Source of the DNA: Euglena gracilis
Taxonomy: Eukaryota; Euglenida; Euglenophyceae; Euglenales
Length of the DNA: 64,000 nt
Direction of reading: 5' to 3'
Assembly (NCBI GenBank): GCA_039621445.1
Contig: CP154956.1
Span: forward strand, 95,174,406-95,238,405
Shown here: piece after piece, positions 40,978-53,899 of the stretch
How positions within the stretch are numbered: the first letter of the stretch is position 1
Layout of the letters: every line of letters starts with the position of its first letter
The notes under the pieces: generated by a model
Database searches by the model: none
What the model was told of the DNA's origin: nothing
Seen by the model: the letters and a program-made list of their open reading frames with translations, nothing else
Program-made: the position numbers and the translations under genes

Positions 40978-42551
40978 CAGGAGCATGCTCCTGGCGTGGA
41001 CGACGCTGACCGAGGATGCTATCCCAATGGACCTGGAAGGTGTCGAAGTCCGACTGGGACCGGCGGCACGTTCCAGCCTCCGCATTGTCAGCTGATCCAG
41101 CTCCGCCGCAACGTCTGCGGAAGGCATCTGGTCCTTCAGCAACGTCCGTAGGGCTGCAGGAAATTTTTCAGCACCGTCTCCGCCTTTGGTCCAGCATCAC
41201 GCGCCAATGGGGATGGTTGTCCTGTCCAGCCGTCCGGCCACCGCAGTACCACCGCCTGGTCCTCCGATTCCTCCCCCTCGTCGCAATCAAGGTCCATTTC
41301 ACCGACGCAAATCTCACCATCTCGTACACCAGGCTGTCGGGGGTGTCCATCGGGGGCCGCAGCACGCTGCCGTCCAGCAGGTAGTCCACGTTCCGCAGGC
41401 AGTCCGCCATCCACCACTGGTCCACCCCACCCGCCTTCAGCTCCCGGCCACCGTGCTGCCCCTGCTTCACTAGGAGGTACAGGTCCATCACGCCCTCCAC
41501 CTCCACTGCCTCCGGGTGGTGCTGCATGGAGCTGCCCAGCTTGCTCCATGCAAGCTGGGCAGCTCGTTCAGCTCGTTCACCTCCTCCGAGAAGCAGCAGA
41601 CGGGCAGCTGGTCGTGTCATCACATCATCATCCCACATCATATCATCACCCCACATCACATCATCGTCCCACATCAGCAGCGCGCACGCCAGCGACCGTA
41701 CGTAGTCGGAGGAGCCGCGCGGACGGTGCCCCGGAGTCGGCACCTCGAGGTGGAGCATCACCAAGACCTAGAGCGCCTGTGGGCCGGTCTGCGGCCGCCA
41801 CTCCTCCAAAAACTCCCGCACCTGCCACTCCAGCGCGAAGCAGGCCGGCGCCCAGACCAGCAGCAGGTCCTCGAGCGCCTGCGCCACCCACCAGCTTCCC
41901 GCTCCAGCTTCTGCAGGGTCTGCACCGCCTGGATCTCCTTCCGGCAGCAGTCCTCCAGCAGGCGAATGCACTCTGATGACTCTGATGACTGCCAAACTGC
42001 GACGCCCGCTGCATCTTGGCGCTAGCCTCCGCGTGTCGCAACTGCCAGGCGGTCTGCCTCTCCGCCTCCTCCTTCCGTTGCTGGGCCTGCTGCTGACGCC
42101 ACTCCACCTCCGGCACGAGGGTGTCCTGCTGGCGTCGCAGGGTCCGGATCAGCTGTCGAAGGCGGGCGCGCGTTCGGCCGGCACCATCAGCATGGCGCCG
42201 ATCCACATCTCCATTGCCCGCACCTTCGGCTTGGTGGACCACTCTTCCCCCAGTGCCATCATGCCCCGCCGGAGGAACAGGATGAGCGGCAGCAGGCGGC
42301 GGTACAGCACGTACAACACCTGCTTGTACGCGCGCCACACGCCGAACGGCGAGGGCAGCTGCCGCAGCGCCTTGCTCTCATCCCACCGCTGGCACTCCCG
42401 CCCATACAGCACCTTCAGCTGCCAGTACCAGAGGTTGAAGTCCACCAGTAGGGGCAGCGGAGCCTTCACGCGGCAGAGGACGTCGGCCTTCAGGAAGCAG
42501 AGAACCACACTGGGCACCGCGCGGCCTCTCATCCGCATCAGCATGACCACA
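40978..42551 (-). pseudogene. large unknown coding exon with frameshifts and a stop
   Basis: On the minus strand, an acceptor (CTTTCTTTGTCTGAAG) starts at 42551 and a donor (CTG|GTGAGG) ends at 40978. The reading frame with G/C third positions changes about five times and meets one TAG at 41768. Segments include CRVKAPLPLLVDFNLWYWQL, WRAYKQVLYVLYRRLLPLIL, a Gln/Glu-rich coiled-coil-like part (EVEWRQQQAQQRKEEAERQT), LEDCCRKEIQAVQTLQKLER, WVAQALEDLLLVWAPACFAL, MDLYLLVKQGQHGGRELKAG and LKDQMPSADVAAELDQLTMR. Two shifts coincide with a (GATGAT)n-like microsatellite (about 41615-41670) and a 37-bp hairpin (41529-41565). Family unrecognised. Read as a decayed gene; sequencing errors could account for some shifts. 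Confidence 0.5.
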
Positions 42552-42608
42552 CTTCAGACAAAGAAAGCAAGCTCGGGGGTCATTTACGCAGACAAAAATA
42601 ACACAAAT

Positions 42609-42648
42609 AAAACTTGTTGGTGTGCGAATGCGCGCACCAACAAGTTTT
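42609..42648. repeat. 40-bp palindrome
   Basis: AAAACTTGTTGGTG(T)GCG, centre AATG, then the complement CGCGCACCAACAAGTTTT; an 18-bp stem with one mismatch. It lies 58 bp upstream of the acceptor of the minus-strand exon. Confidence 0.8.
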
Positions 42649-42659
42649 TATAAAATTCC

Positions 42660-43540
42660 TCTGGCCCTCTGGGAGATCTCACACATGAATGTGTGTTGCG
42701 CGCAAATGGGAAAGCCAAACGGTGCAACAGTGTGTGAGAGTCTTCTGTCCAAAGCACACCATGGATAAAGGGGCCAACCTCTTTTTTAAACACAGAAAAG
42801 AGAGTTGTGTGGGCGCATTCGAGCGCATGCTCATACGGATAATTCAGTTTTCCAAACACTGAAGCACCCGTTCGACATGAATGAATTTCAAAAACAATTT
42901 CGGTGGGCAGGGTACAGGGTCCCAGGTGTTTCGCAAAAACTGATCCCTTGCAAGTGCACGCCCTAATCAGTGCCCCGCCAAGCTTGGCCGCAGTGCGTCA
43001 ACTGACGCCACTCCTGCGAGAGCAAAACTGTTGCCTTCTTTCCTCTATGATTTATTTCCTCTATTCCCTCCCATAATCCAAAGCTTACTGGGCGATCCAT
43101 ACTGGGACCCATTAACTCCAGCTTTGGGCATACAGGCCAATGGGCAGTGAGTTCGGCTGGAAGAGTCTCAAAAAAATAAACCAAGGCCAATACCATCTGG
43201 GTGCAGGGCAGCATACTACTTAAATCAAATTGGGGTGTGCATGGCAAATTTTTCCCTGCTGTTTGTGAATAATCAGGGTACCCCCTCTCGACTGCTTTGT
43301 CTGAGCAGAGCACCCCGCCCCCGGTTCTTACCCATCTATTTGACGGTTATCTTCCCGTGCGGTGTTTTTTCCTTCTGTTTCACAAAAGTTTTGACAGTGG
43401 AAAGCTTCTGAAGTTTGATCGGTGAGATGCCATTAAATTGATTGTTGAATTGTGGACCTCGGAAATGACTGCAAAGCAGGTTTTGCATGCCGGTTCCCCC
43501 CCGTCTAAGCATTCAAGCTATACCCCACTTCTTTACCAAA
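42660..43540. other. no certain gene
   Basis: A 116-codon minus-strand open frame (42963-43313) has a plausible amino-acid composition but no splice signals, codon bias or recognised motif. Confidence 0.3.
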
Positions 43541-43542
43541 TT

Positions 43543-44220
43543 TTGGCAACAAGCACCACCCCCTGGTTATCACCCATATTTTCCACACAACAGCTGTCGG
43601 TAAGCAGCATGCAAACGTGAAGTATCTAAATGGGTAACTTTTGTCACCAAAGAGGCTGAGTATCGCCAATTTCAGCTCGGCCGAATTCTCGACAGCTTTT
43701 TCATTGCAATAACAGAAGTCCGGCCCAATGCGTGGCTGAACCTTGGGAGTGCCAGCGCCACAACCAGAGGGCCGATGGTTGAGCAGGGGAATTCGCCGGC
43801 AGATGCAGCGTCAGAGTGCGCCGCCACCACTGCCGTCGCGGGTTTGGCGCTGCTTTCGCCGCCTTCCCCCCAGGGCCGGGGCAACGTGGACTGCGTCCTT
43901 GGGGACCAGGTGTTCGTGACGTTCAACGCCCACATTCCCTGCAGCGACGGCGCCGGCGCCGCCACGACCGCGGCCCTGGGCGAGCTGTCCGCCTGTCCCT
44001 GTGTAGTATCTTACTAATAATTATCTGTCACATACAGTTTATAATATTTTTTTGACGTCTTTTGGCTTGGTTTTGGATTTGTTTGCCCTTTTTTGGCCTT
44101 CTGAAGCTTTGCACTAAGTCGAAAATGGGGGTCATTCTTTGCCATTTTGGGGGGTCCCCGATGGCTTTTTTGAGGTCCAGTCCCAACAAGTGCATTTGGA
44201 TTGAACCCTTTTCCTGACTC
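43543..44220 (+). repeat. segmental duplication, copy 2 (partner 25997-27205)
   Basis: Carries the same order of landmarks as the 26-kb copy but without the minisatellite and hairpin insertions, so it is closer to the ancestral arrangement. Confidence 0.7.
43676..44002 (+). CDS. internal exon, 109 codons, unknown protein
   Basis: Acceptor ATCGCCAATTTCAG, then phase-0 LGRILDSFFIAITEVRPNAW, an Ala/Ser/Thr-rich middle, then GRGNVDCVLGDQVFVTFNAH, IPCSDGAGAATTAALGELSA, to a donor TGT|GTAGTA. Third positions are rich in G/C. The 26.7-kb copy differs mainly at silent sites in the shared core (GTC/GTG, CTT/CTG, ATT/ATC, GCC/GCT), good evidence that this frame is the real one. Beta-strand-like hydrophobic alternation in the core suggests a folded domain, but no family was recognised. 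This copy appears intact, whereas the other has lost its 5' third and is frameshifted. Confidence 0.6.
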
Positions 44221-44313
44221 CACTTCAGTCTTTTGGAAGTTCCTTCTTCTTCGGCCTACAACCTACAACGCCCACCCACCCGCCCGCTCACCCACCTAGT
44301 AATCCCCCCACTT

Positions 44314-44612
44314 AAACCCCCCCCAAATATAAAGCCCCCCCCGGCTTTATATTTGGACAGGATTACAAGACCCTCAGGGGGGGCTTTATATTTGGGGGGG
44401 GGGGCTTTATATTTGGGAGGGGGGCTTTATATTGGGGGGGGAAATCAACTTTTTTGTTTGGCCCCTATGATCTTCAGCGGCCTACAATTGTGACCAAATA
44501 CGACTTTTATGCCAAATTTTTGTTGTGCACCTCCCATGTTTCGCAAAAATGTGTTAAAATGGAGCATTTCTGGCGGAAAAATGTTGTATGCACCCTAATA
44601 TTTTATTTACCA
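44314..44612 (+). mobile_element. TIR element of the CCAAATATAAAGCC family, 3' truncated
   Basis: Starts after TA (44312-44313) with AACCCCCCCCAAATATAAAG, then GGCTTTATATTTGGAC and further GGGGGCTTTATATTTGGG copies. The interior (TCTTCAGCGGCCTACAATTG, AATGGAGCATTTCTGGCG) matches the inverted element at 55802-56208. The far terminus is lost, next to an (AC)n tract. Confidence 0.65.
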
Positions 44613-44619
44613 ACACAGA

Positions 44620-45535
44620 CACACACACACACAAGTACACCCACACCCATGTACCCATGTGTGTGAAAGGTGTTTGAGCTATTCGTAGAAAAAGAACAAT
44701 ATGGTAACCATAAAAACCAACGGTGTGGTGGTGGGGGTAGGGAGAAAAGAAATTTCAAAAAAAACCATCAAATTGAAACAGTAAAAAAGGAAATAAAAAC
44801 AAAAATACACTCAGTAAAGGAAGTCTCAAACCCAGTCGTTCAAGAAAGTCTTCTGTGCACCTGTAAATAACCAGTCTTTTGCAAAAAATTTTTGATGGCT
44901 TGCAAGCCCCCTGAAAACGGATAAATTTTTTTGGATGTTAACATTCTGCGGGAAAAAAAACCACAAATGTTGGTCCAACCTTCAAGTGGTGGACAGGAAC
45001 TGAACTCTTATTGGGGGACAGAAGCAGCCATTAGTGGTAATAACCTGCTGACCTGTTTGACCAACCCAGGGGGGGGGGGGACCTTCGTCAAAATCAAGGT
45101 TTGGGAATAAACTCTTTTGGGGTTTATAGCAGAGGGTGTCAGTGACAGTTTTATTTGGCTTTGGTCTTTTGGGACCTTTAGTTTGGGGGGGGTGTTTGGG
45201 GCGTATCTGCAAAGGAGGTTGCTCCGTTTGCAGGCCAACTGGGACTTCTTTGCCGAATGAAAAAAATAAAATCAAAAATAAACCAGAGACATATCGCATA
45301 TTCAGTGTCATTCAGAGTCTTAACACCCCATCAAGTTTTATGGGTTGGTAATCTTCCCCCAGTCTCCAAGCCCATATCAATTTCTCAAAAAAAATGACCC
45401 GAAAATGCGCAGAGTGTTGGGGCTTTCTTTCGGTCCACCTTAAAACACACAGCATGTGTATTGACAACCTCAGAAGAGCAATACACATACATCTGCCAGG
45501 CCAGCCATGGGGTCTCTCGGCTGATGTCATGGTTC
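44620..45535. other. no gene recognised
   Basis: AT-rich unique DNA with short G runs (45068-45082, 45184-45192). Confidence 0.4.
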
Positions 45536-45682
45536 GAGCCCGCAATGTGTAGCATGAAGGCTCAGACATCTTCCCGAGGGATGAGGCAGAGATGCCTGAG
45601 GGAAGGATGTCATCGAGGGGCGGAACACATTTTCTTGCACTGCTTCTGGGACTTGCGCAACCATTGCGAAAAAATCATATAT
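45536..45682 (+). pseudogene. possible non-LTR reverse transcriptase C-terminal fragment
   Basis: In an open frame, QRCLREGCHRGAEHIFLHCF is followed by WDLRNHCEK. The spacing C-x3-C-x5-EH-I-x2-HC resembles the zinc-binding motif near the C-terminus of LINE-type polyproteins (zf-RVT), which follows the reverse transcriptase domain. No reverse transcriptase motifs are seen nearby and the region ends in a (TATA)-rich tract. A chance motif cannot be excluded. Confidence 0.25.
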
Positions 45683-46009
45683 ATTATATACATTGCATAT
45701 ATATTATGTAGCAGCTTGCCGGGCCGGGTGGGGGGAACCCCCTGCCCCGGGGGGGTTCTTAAAAGAAGCTTGCTAGTGCTTGTTTGGTCAAATTATGGGT
45801 AAGGATTAAAGGGGGTGTGCAAACAACGGGGAAACAACTTGACTGAAATGAATTTTTTTCTTGGGTCTTGGGTCATTTTCAACTTCAGGGCATAGAGACG
45901 CAATAATTAATGATATATCACCAAATCAAACCTCAGATCTTCTTCTGCCCTCTTTTTTTTGCAACTTGGACAAGGGAGGGCAGGTATGTCATACAAGCAT
46001 CCTCCCTTT

Positions 46010-46173
46010 GAACACACACAAACACACACATGTACACGCGTTTGTGTGCGTGCATGCACACGCACACACGCTCGCGCACTTGCATGCACCCACGCACAAC
46101 ATACGCACACACACAAACACATAATACACACACACACACAACACAAACACACACACACACACACACACACACG
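46010..46173. repeat. (CA)n-rich microsatellite
   Basis: Interrupted ACACAC tracts with GTGTGCGTGCATGCACAC and CATGCACCCACGCAC variants. Confidence 0.9.
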
Positions 46174-46230
46174 CAGTTTTGGTTTTGTTTTAGGAATGAT
46201 CGGAGTAGGGTCATTGGCATACAATCATTT

Positions 46231-46424
46231 AGTCACTGCCCCCCCCCCCCGAGTTGGTGACTGGTTTTTTCAGCGTGATTGACCGGTTTTTTGTCCAGAC
46301 CCCACACGGGGGGGGATAAAAACCATCAAAGTGACCTGGCGTTTTTTTTTTGCCCCTTTTCCACGTTTGTGGTCGAATTTCCCTTGGATTCCAGAGTGAC
46401 CGACCCGGGGGGGGGGTGACTGAC
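46231..46424. mobile_element. possible 194-bp element with C-tract inverted ends
   Basis: The left end AGTCACTG(C)11GAGTTGG and the right end (opposite strand) AGTCAGTCA(C)10GGGTCGG are similar inverted repeats. No target duplication was recognised and there is no hairpin core. Confidence 0.4.
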
Positions 46425-46779
46425 TGGTTTCCTGAAAAAAGGAGTGACTGTTTTTTGGAAGAGTTGAAGTGGGGTGGGTTTTTTGGAAGACTGGAAGTGA
46501 CCCCCCAGGAGTCGGTAAAAATTTGCATCGCTTGGGCATTGCCCAAGCTATGGTGCTCCGAAGTCGCCACAACTCCCCTCCTTTATGGTGGCCGTTTGTG
46601 GCCCAGTGGCCCAGGAATAATTCAACACTGGGGAGGGGGGCTCAAGAGTGTGTGGGTGGGTTGGGCCGTTGGTGCGCCCCTCCCTCTGGGAATGGGGGTG
46701 CAGCCAGAGGCAGGCAGTTAGGCCTTCGGTGGGGGCCTGGCTGACTTCCAGCCCGCAAAGTCCGGGTTGGAAGAACTTT

Positions 46780-46940
46780 TCCCCGGGGGTTTCGGACAAT
46801 TTTGGGTCAGTTTTTTGATGGGTGGGTGCCATCGACCCGGGGGGGGGGGGATAGTGCAAGGGTGGGTTGTCCAAAGGGGGGGGGGTGAGTTTGGGTCCGG
46901 GGAACCCCCCACGGCCAGGATCACCCAGTGCATTTTTGGC
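46780..46940. mobile_element. G-tract block, element relic
   Basis: Runs of G at 46839-46850 and 46876-46885 with surrounding ACCCAA/TTGGGT motifs. Ends not defined. Confidence 0.2.
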
Positions 46941-46944
46941 AAAA

Positions 46945-47213
46945 AAAAATGACCTTAAAATAACCTTATTGAGCTTCATTGAATCGGTCCATTTTGATTT
47001 TCTGATCTGTTCATAGGTCCATTTTTTAAAAGTTAGCCAGCAAATTAGTGCAAAAGCGTCTTTGCTACCATTCAAGAAAATGCTTTTTTGACTGCGTTCT
47101 CCCTTGTTGCCTCTGCACGTTGGTTTGCGATTGCACATATGCACCCACAGCTCACGCACATCGCCCTGCGGCTGACGTATTGGGACGTGATCACATGCAC
47201 CGAAATGATTCAA
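46945..47213 (-). CDS. candidate coding segment, ~90 codons
   Basis: On the minus strand a frame starts MNHFGACDHVPIRQPQGDVR and continues SIFLNGSKDAFALICWLTFK and KWTYEQIRKSKWTDSMKLNK before running into the G-tract block. The composition looks protein-like, but the G/C third-position bias seen in the stronger exons is weak. No domain recognised. Confidence 0.25.
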
Positions 47214-47893
47214 TCAACAATAAAAACAAACAACCATTCCCATGTAAAGAATATCCATGGAGTGCCACGTTTTAGCTCCATTGTTTGTGCCCTCAAATCG
47301 CCCCCACCAAAACGTGAAGCTTTTGTACTTTTTAAGTTTTGTTCAGTCACAAACAATATTAGAACACATTGAATATAAACAAAGTCTGGCCTGCATTTCT
47401 ATTGTTTCAAAAGGTTCCAGAAGCTGCCAGTATCATCATATCTGTTTGGCAAGCACCCCAGCAACAAATGCAGTCATTTTCGTTCCATAATCTGTTATAT
47501 GCGGCAAAGTAATTGACCTAAAATATGGATCCCCCCCAATTGACCCCCCAAAATATATTTCAAAGCTTCTTTGGCCAATGATATGTTTGGGGATGCCAGA
47601 AATTCCTTGTGTGGAGAAAACCCCCATTTTGTCAAAGGATGAAACTCTGCTTTTGGGGGGGTTTTTGAGATTTATATTATTCCCATTTCCATGCACACCG
47701 AAGACAAAGTCCGGCATCTATCCATCCAAGGGCGCACCCACTCCCCTGTGACCAGTCACCTGCAACAGCAGCCAAATCTGCGGATTTGTTTTTCCCCTTC
47801 CCCCTCTGTTCTGGTGCCGACCCCAAATGGCCTTTGGATTCAAGTCTCAAATCTGATGCAACTCAAGACACTCTTGCGCTGGTTGACACAACG

Positions 47894-47940
47894 ATGTGTG
47901 TGTGTGTGTGTGTGTGTGTGTATGGTGTGTGTGTGTGTGT

Positions 47941-47991
<51 letters not shown>

Positions 47992-48043
47992 GTGTGTGTG
48001 GTGTATGCGTGCGTGTGTGTATGGTGTGTGTGTGTGTGTGTGT
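47894..48043. repeat. (TG)n microsatellite
   Basis: Interrupted TGTGTG with TATGG, GCGCGCG and GCGTGCG variants. Upstream, 47691-47893 is open and protein-like (HLQQQPNLRICFSPSPS) but has no splice evidence, so it is not called. Confidence 0.95.
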
Positions 48044-48049
48044 TTTGCA

Positions 48050-48118
48050 TGCAGTCCTGAACTATACTCCAAACTGCGTCCTCCGGCCAAGTAAATCCGT
48101 TTGTTGTGTCAGCCGGCG
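48050..48118 (+). repeat. third, partial copy of the 8640/16150 repeat
   Basis: GTCCTGAACTATACTCCAAA and GTGTCAGCCGGCGCG parallel CAATCCCGAACTTTACTCCA and GTGCCAACCTGCGCA at 8693-8760. It is sandwiched between the (TG)n and (CA)n tracts. Confidence 0.55.
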
Positions 48119-48127
48119 CGAAATCTG

Positions 48128-51664
<3,537 letters not shown>

Positions 51665-51933
51665 GCCCACATGCACACAGACACGCTACACACAACGACT
51701 TCTGGGGGTGGGTTCAGGTTGTTGCTTCAGAAAATTTGACCCCAGAGCAAAATGAAAATTCATTCAGTGAATGAACAATCAAAAAAACATTCAGTGAGCC
51801 CCGTGACGCCCTCCCGCCACAAAATGAGACCATTGATGAGAGGTATTGGTTGACTGGTTGTCCCTGAAATCTGCTCTCTACAATCATCCAATAATTTTTC
51901 ATTGCATGAATGCCAGAAACCTTGGTCATTAAG

Positions 51934-52111
51934 TCACCGGAGGGTGAACGTGTCCGGCAGAATGGTGGTGGTGTTGCGCCGGGCCTCGAGGGTGGGGGCC
52001 TGTCCGCTCTGGCGGCAGATCGCCCGCAACAGCACCTTGAGTGTGGAGGTGAAGGCTTCATCGCGCTGCCACGGGGATTGCGTTCCCCACCCGAGGGGTC
52101 GTGATGCATTA
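51934..52111 (-). CDS. last (or internal) exon, ~58 codons
   Basis: On the minus strand an acceptor (AGAGGTACAG) precedes NASRPLGWGTQSPWQRDEAF, TSTLKVLLRAICRQSGQAPT and LEARRNTTTILPDTFTLR, with a final TGA. Third positions from TGG onward are almost all G/C. The stop overlaps a donor-like CCG|GTGACT, so the exon could instead be internal. Basic and Thr-rich; no family recognised. Confidence 0.45.
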
Positions 52112-52379
52112 CTGTACCTCTGAGGAGGGGCGTGCAACTCCGCCGCGGCAGGCTGGTTTGGGGCAGGCAAAAGATGGGGTGCACTGCCGTGTTCGTGTAA
52201 TTTTTCAGAGAAACAACTTTTTTGAAATTTTGTTTCCAACTTTGAAGAAAACAGGGCAACAGGGGGCCCTTTCAACAAGCACTGGCTGTCCTTGCAGACA
52301 GGACATCCCTGTTCAGGCAGACAAAAGACAAAGCTGAAAAGGACCCCACTCCCTGGGGGGTCCTAGGGGGCTCTAGGCG

Positions 52380-53634
52380 GTAGACTGGGGGGGGGGGGGG
52401 CCTGGGTGGTCGGCCGACTAGTCGGCCGACCACCCAATTGGTCGGCCGACTAGGCCTGGTCGGCAGCTAGTCGGCGAGATGGGGGGGGGGGGGCCTGGGT
52501 GGTCGGCGGATTAGTCGGCCGACCACCCACTCTAATGTAGTTACGGGCCAGTCTCGCCGACTTTTTATGAAGAAAATTGTATGCAAACTAGTCGGTGGCT
52601 AGTCGGTGGTCATAAAAATGGTCTGTGGCGGGTCCAAACCACCCGGAAATGGTCCGGATGGGTCCAAATAAGTGCCTTACACCAACAGGAACACCCTCAG
52701 ATGGAAATCTTTGGTCGGTGGGGGGTCGGTGGGCCCTTTATGGGGTCCGGAGGGGTAAAAACCCAATGACGAAACAGGGATTACATGAAAATCCTTTAGA
52801 AATGCAAGCATTCTGCATCACGACAGGCTGAAAACTCCCCCCTCCACCCCCATCCGAGCCTCAGATAACAAAATCCCTTCTGTGTTGGCAACATACTCGG
52901 GGGCTAAGTCGTTTTGTGGCTCACTTTGGCAAGGGCGGGGGGCCCCCCCCCCCCCCCCCCCGCACCCCCCGCCTCAAATAACAAAATCCCTTCTATGTTG
53001 GCAACATACTCCGGGTTTAAGTCGTTTTTGTGGCTCACTTTGGCATAGGCGGGGGGGGCTCCGCCCTCCCCGCACCCCCCCCTCAAATAACAAAATCCCT
53101 TCTATGTTGGCAACATACTCCGGGGTTAAGTCGTTTTTGTGGCTCACTTTGGCATAGGCGGGGGGGGGGGGGCCACACCCCCCCGCACCCCCCCCTCAAA
53201 TAACAAAATCCCTTCTATGTTGGCAATATACTTGGAGGGCTAAGTCCTTTTTGGGCAAAATTTGATTTATATTGACTTATATACAACGGGGAGAGGTGTT
53301 CTTTTGCCAAAAGTGGCCCAAAATGGACATTTTGCCCCCAGTTTTTTTGCATATTCACCCCCGATTGGGGGGTTCTGGAGCCATTTGGGTGGGTTTTGAC
53401 TGGTTTTGGGGTGATTTGGACAAAATTTTTTCTCAGGGGGGGGGCTTAAAAGTCGGCGAAACTGGCGCGTAACTACATTAGAGTGGGTGGTCGGCCGACT
53501 AGTCGGCCGACCACCCAGGACCCCCCCCCCCCCCCTCTCGCCGACTAGCTGCCGACCAGGCCTAGTCGGCCGACCAGTTGGGTGGTCGGCCGACTAGTCG
53601 GCCGACCACCCAGGACCCCCCCCCCCCAGTCTAC
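52380..53634. mobile_element. 1.25-kb element with 187-bp inverted repeats of nested palindromes
   Basis: The left arm (52380-52566) and right arm (53448-53634) are near-identical inverted copies. Each starts GTAGACTGGG(G)n and contains three self-complementary blocks such as TGGTCGGCCGACTAGTCGGC, plus GCCTGGTCGGCAGCTAGTCG, and ends with TAATGTAGTTACG and CGCCGACTTTT. GTCCTAGGGGGC flanks both sides (52360-52371, 53646-53657), a possible 12-bp target duplication with a few extra bases. The centre holds a ~110-bp tandem repeat. No coding region. Confidence 0.8.
52860..53260. repeat. ~110-bp tandem repeat, 3.5 units
   Basis: Units start at about 52860, 52973, 53082 and 53195 with CTCAAATAACAAAATCCCTT, then CTATGTTGGCAACATACT and GTGGCTCACTTTGGCA, separated by variable G/C runs. 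The last unit is partial. Confidence 0.9.
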
Positions 53635-53684
53635 CGTCTGGCACTGTCCTAGGGGGCCAGTCAACCAGCAGCCTTTTTCCATGC

Positions 53685-53720
53685 AAAATGCAAATTATGC
53701 AATTGCATAATTTGCATTTT
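53685..53720. repeat. 36-bp perfect palindrome
   Basis: AAAATGCAAATTATGCAA joined to its exact complement. It starts a field of TTTTTGCATA(A/T) repeats running to about 53880. Confidence 0.9.
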
Positions 53721-53899
53721 TTTGCATAATCCAGAACCTTGAAAATTTGCATTTTTTAGCATAACCCGCATTTTTTTTTGAAAATTGAAAATTTTGTGAA
53801 AAGTCGCATTTCTTGTATATTTTGCTTTTTTTGCATATTTTGCCTTTCATTTTGCATATTTTTGCAATTTTTTTTCATTGCCAAAATCTGCTACAAATC

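Noticed and set aside
45534-45550. GGTTCGAGCCCGC, tRNA T-loop-like
   Set aside because: No cloverleaf around it; lies inside an open coding-like frame.
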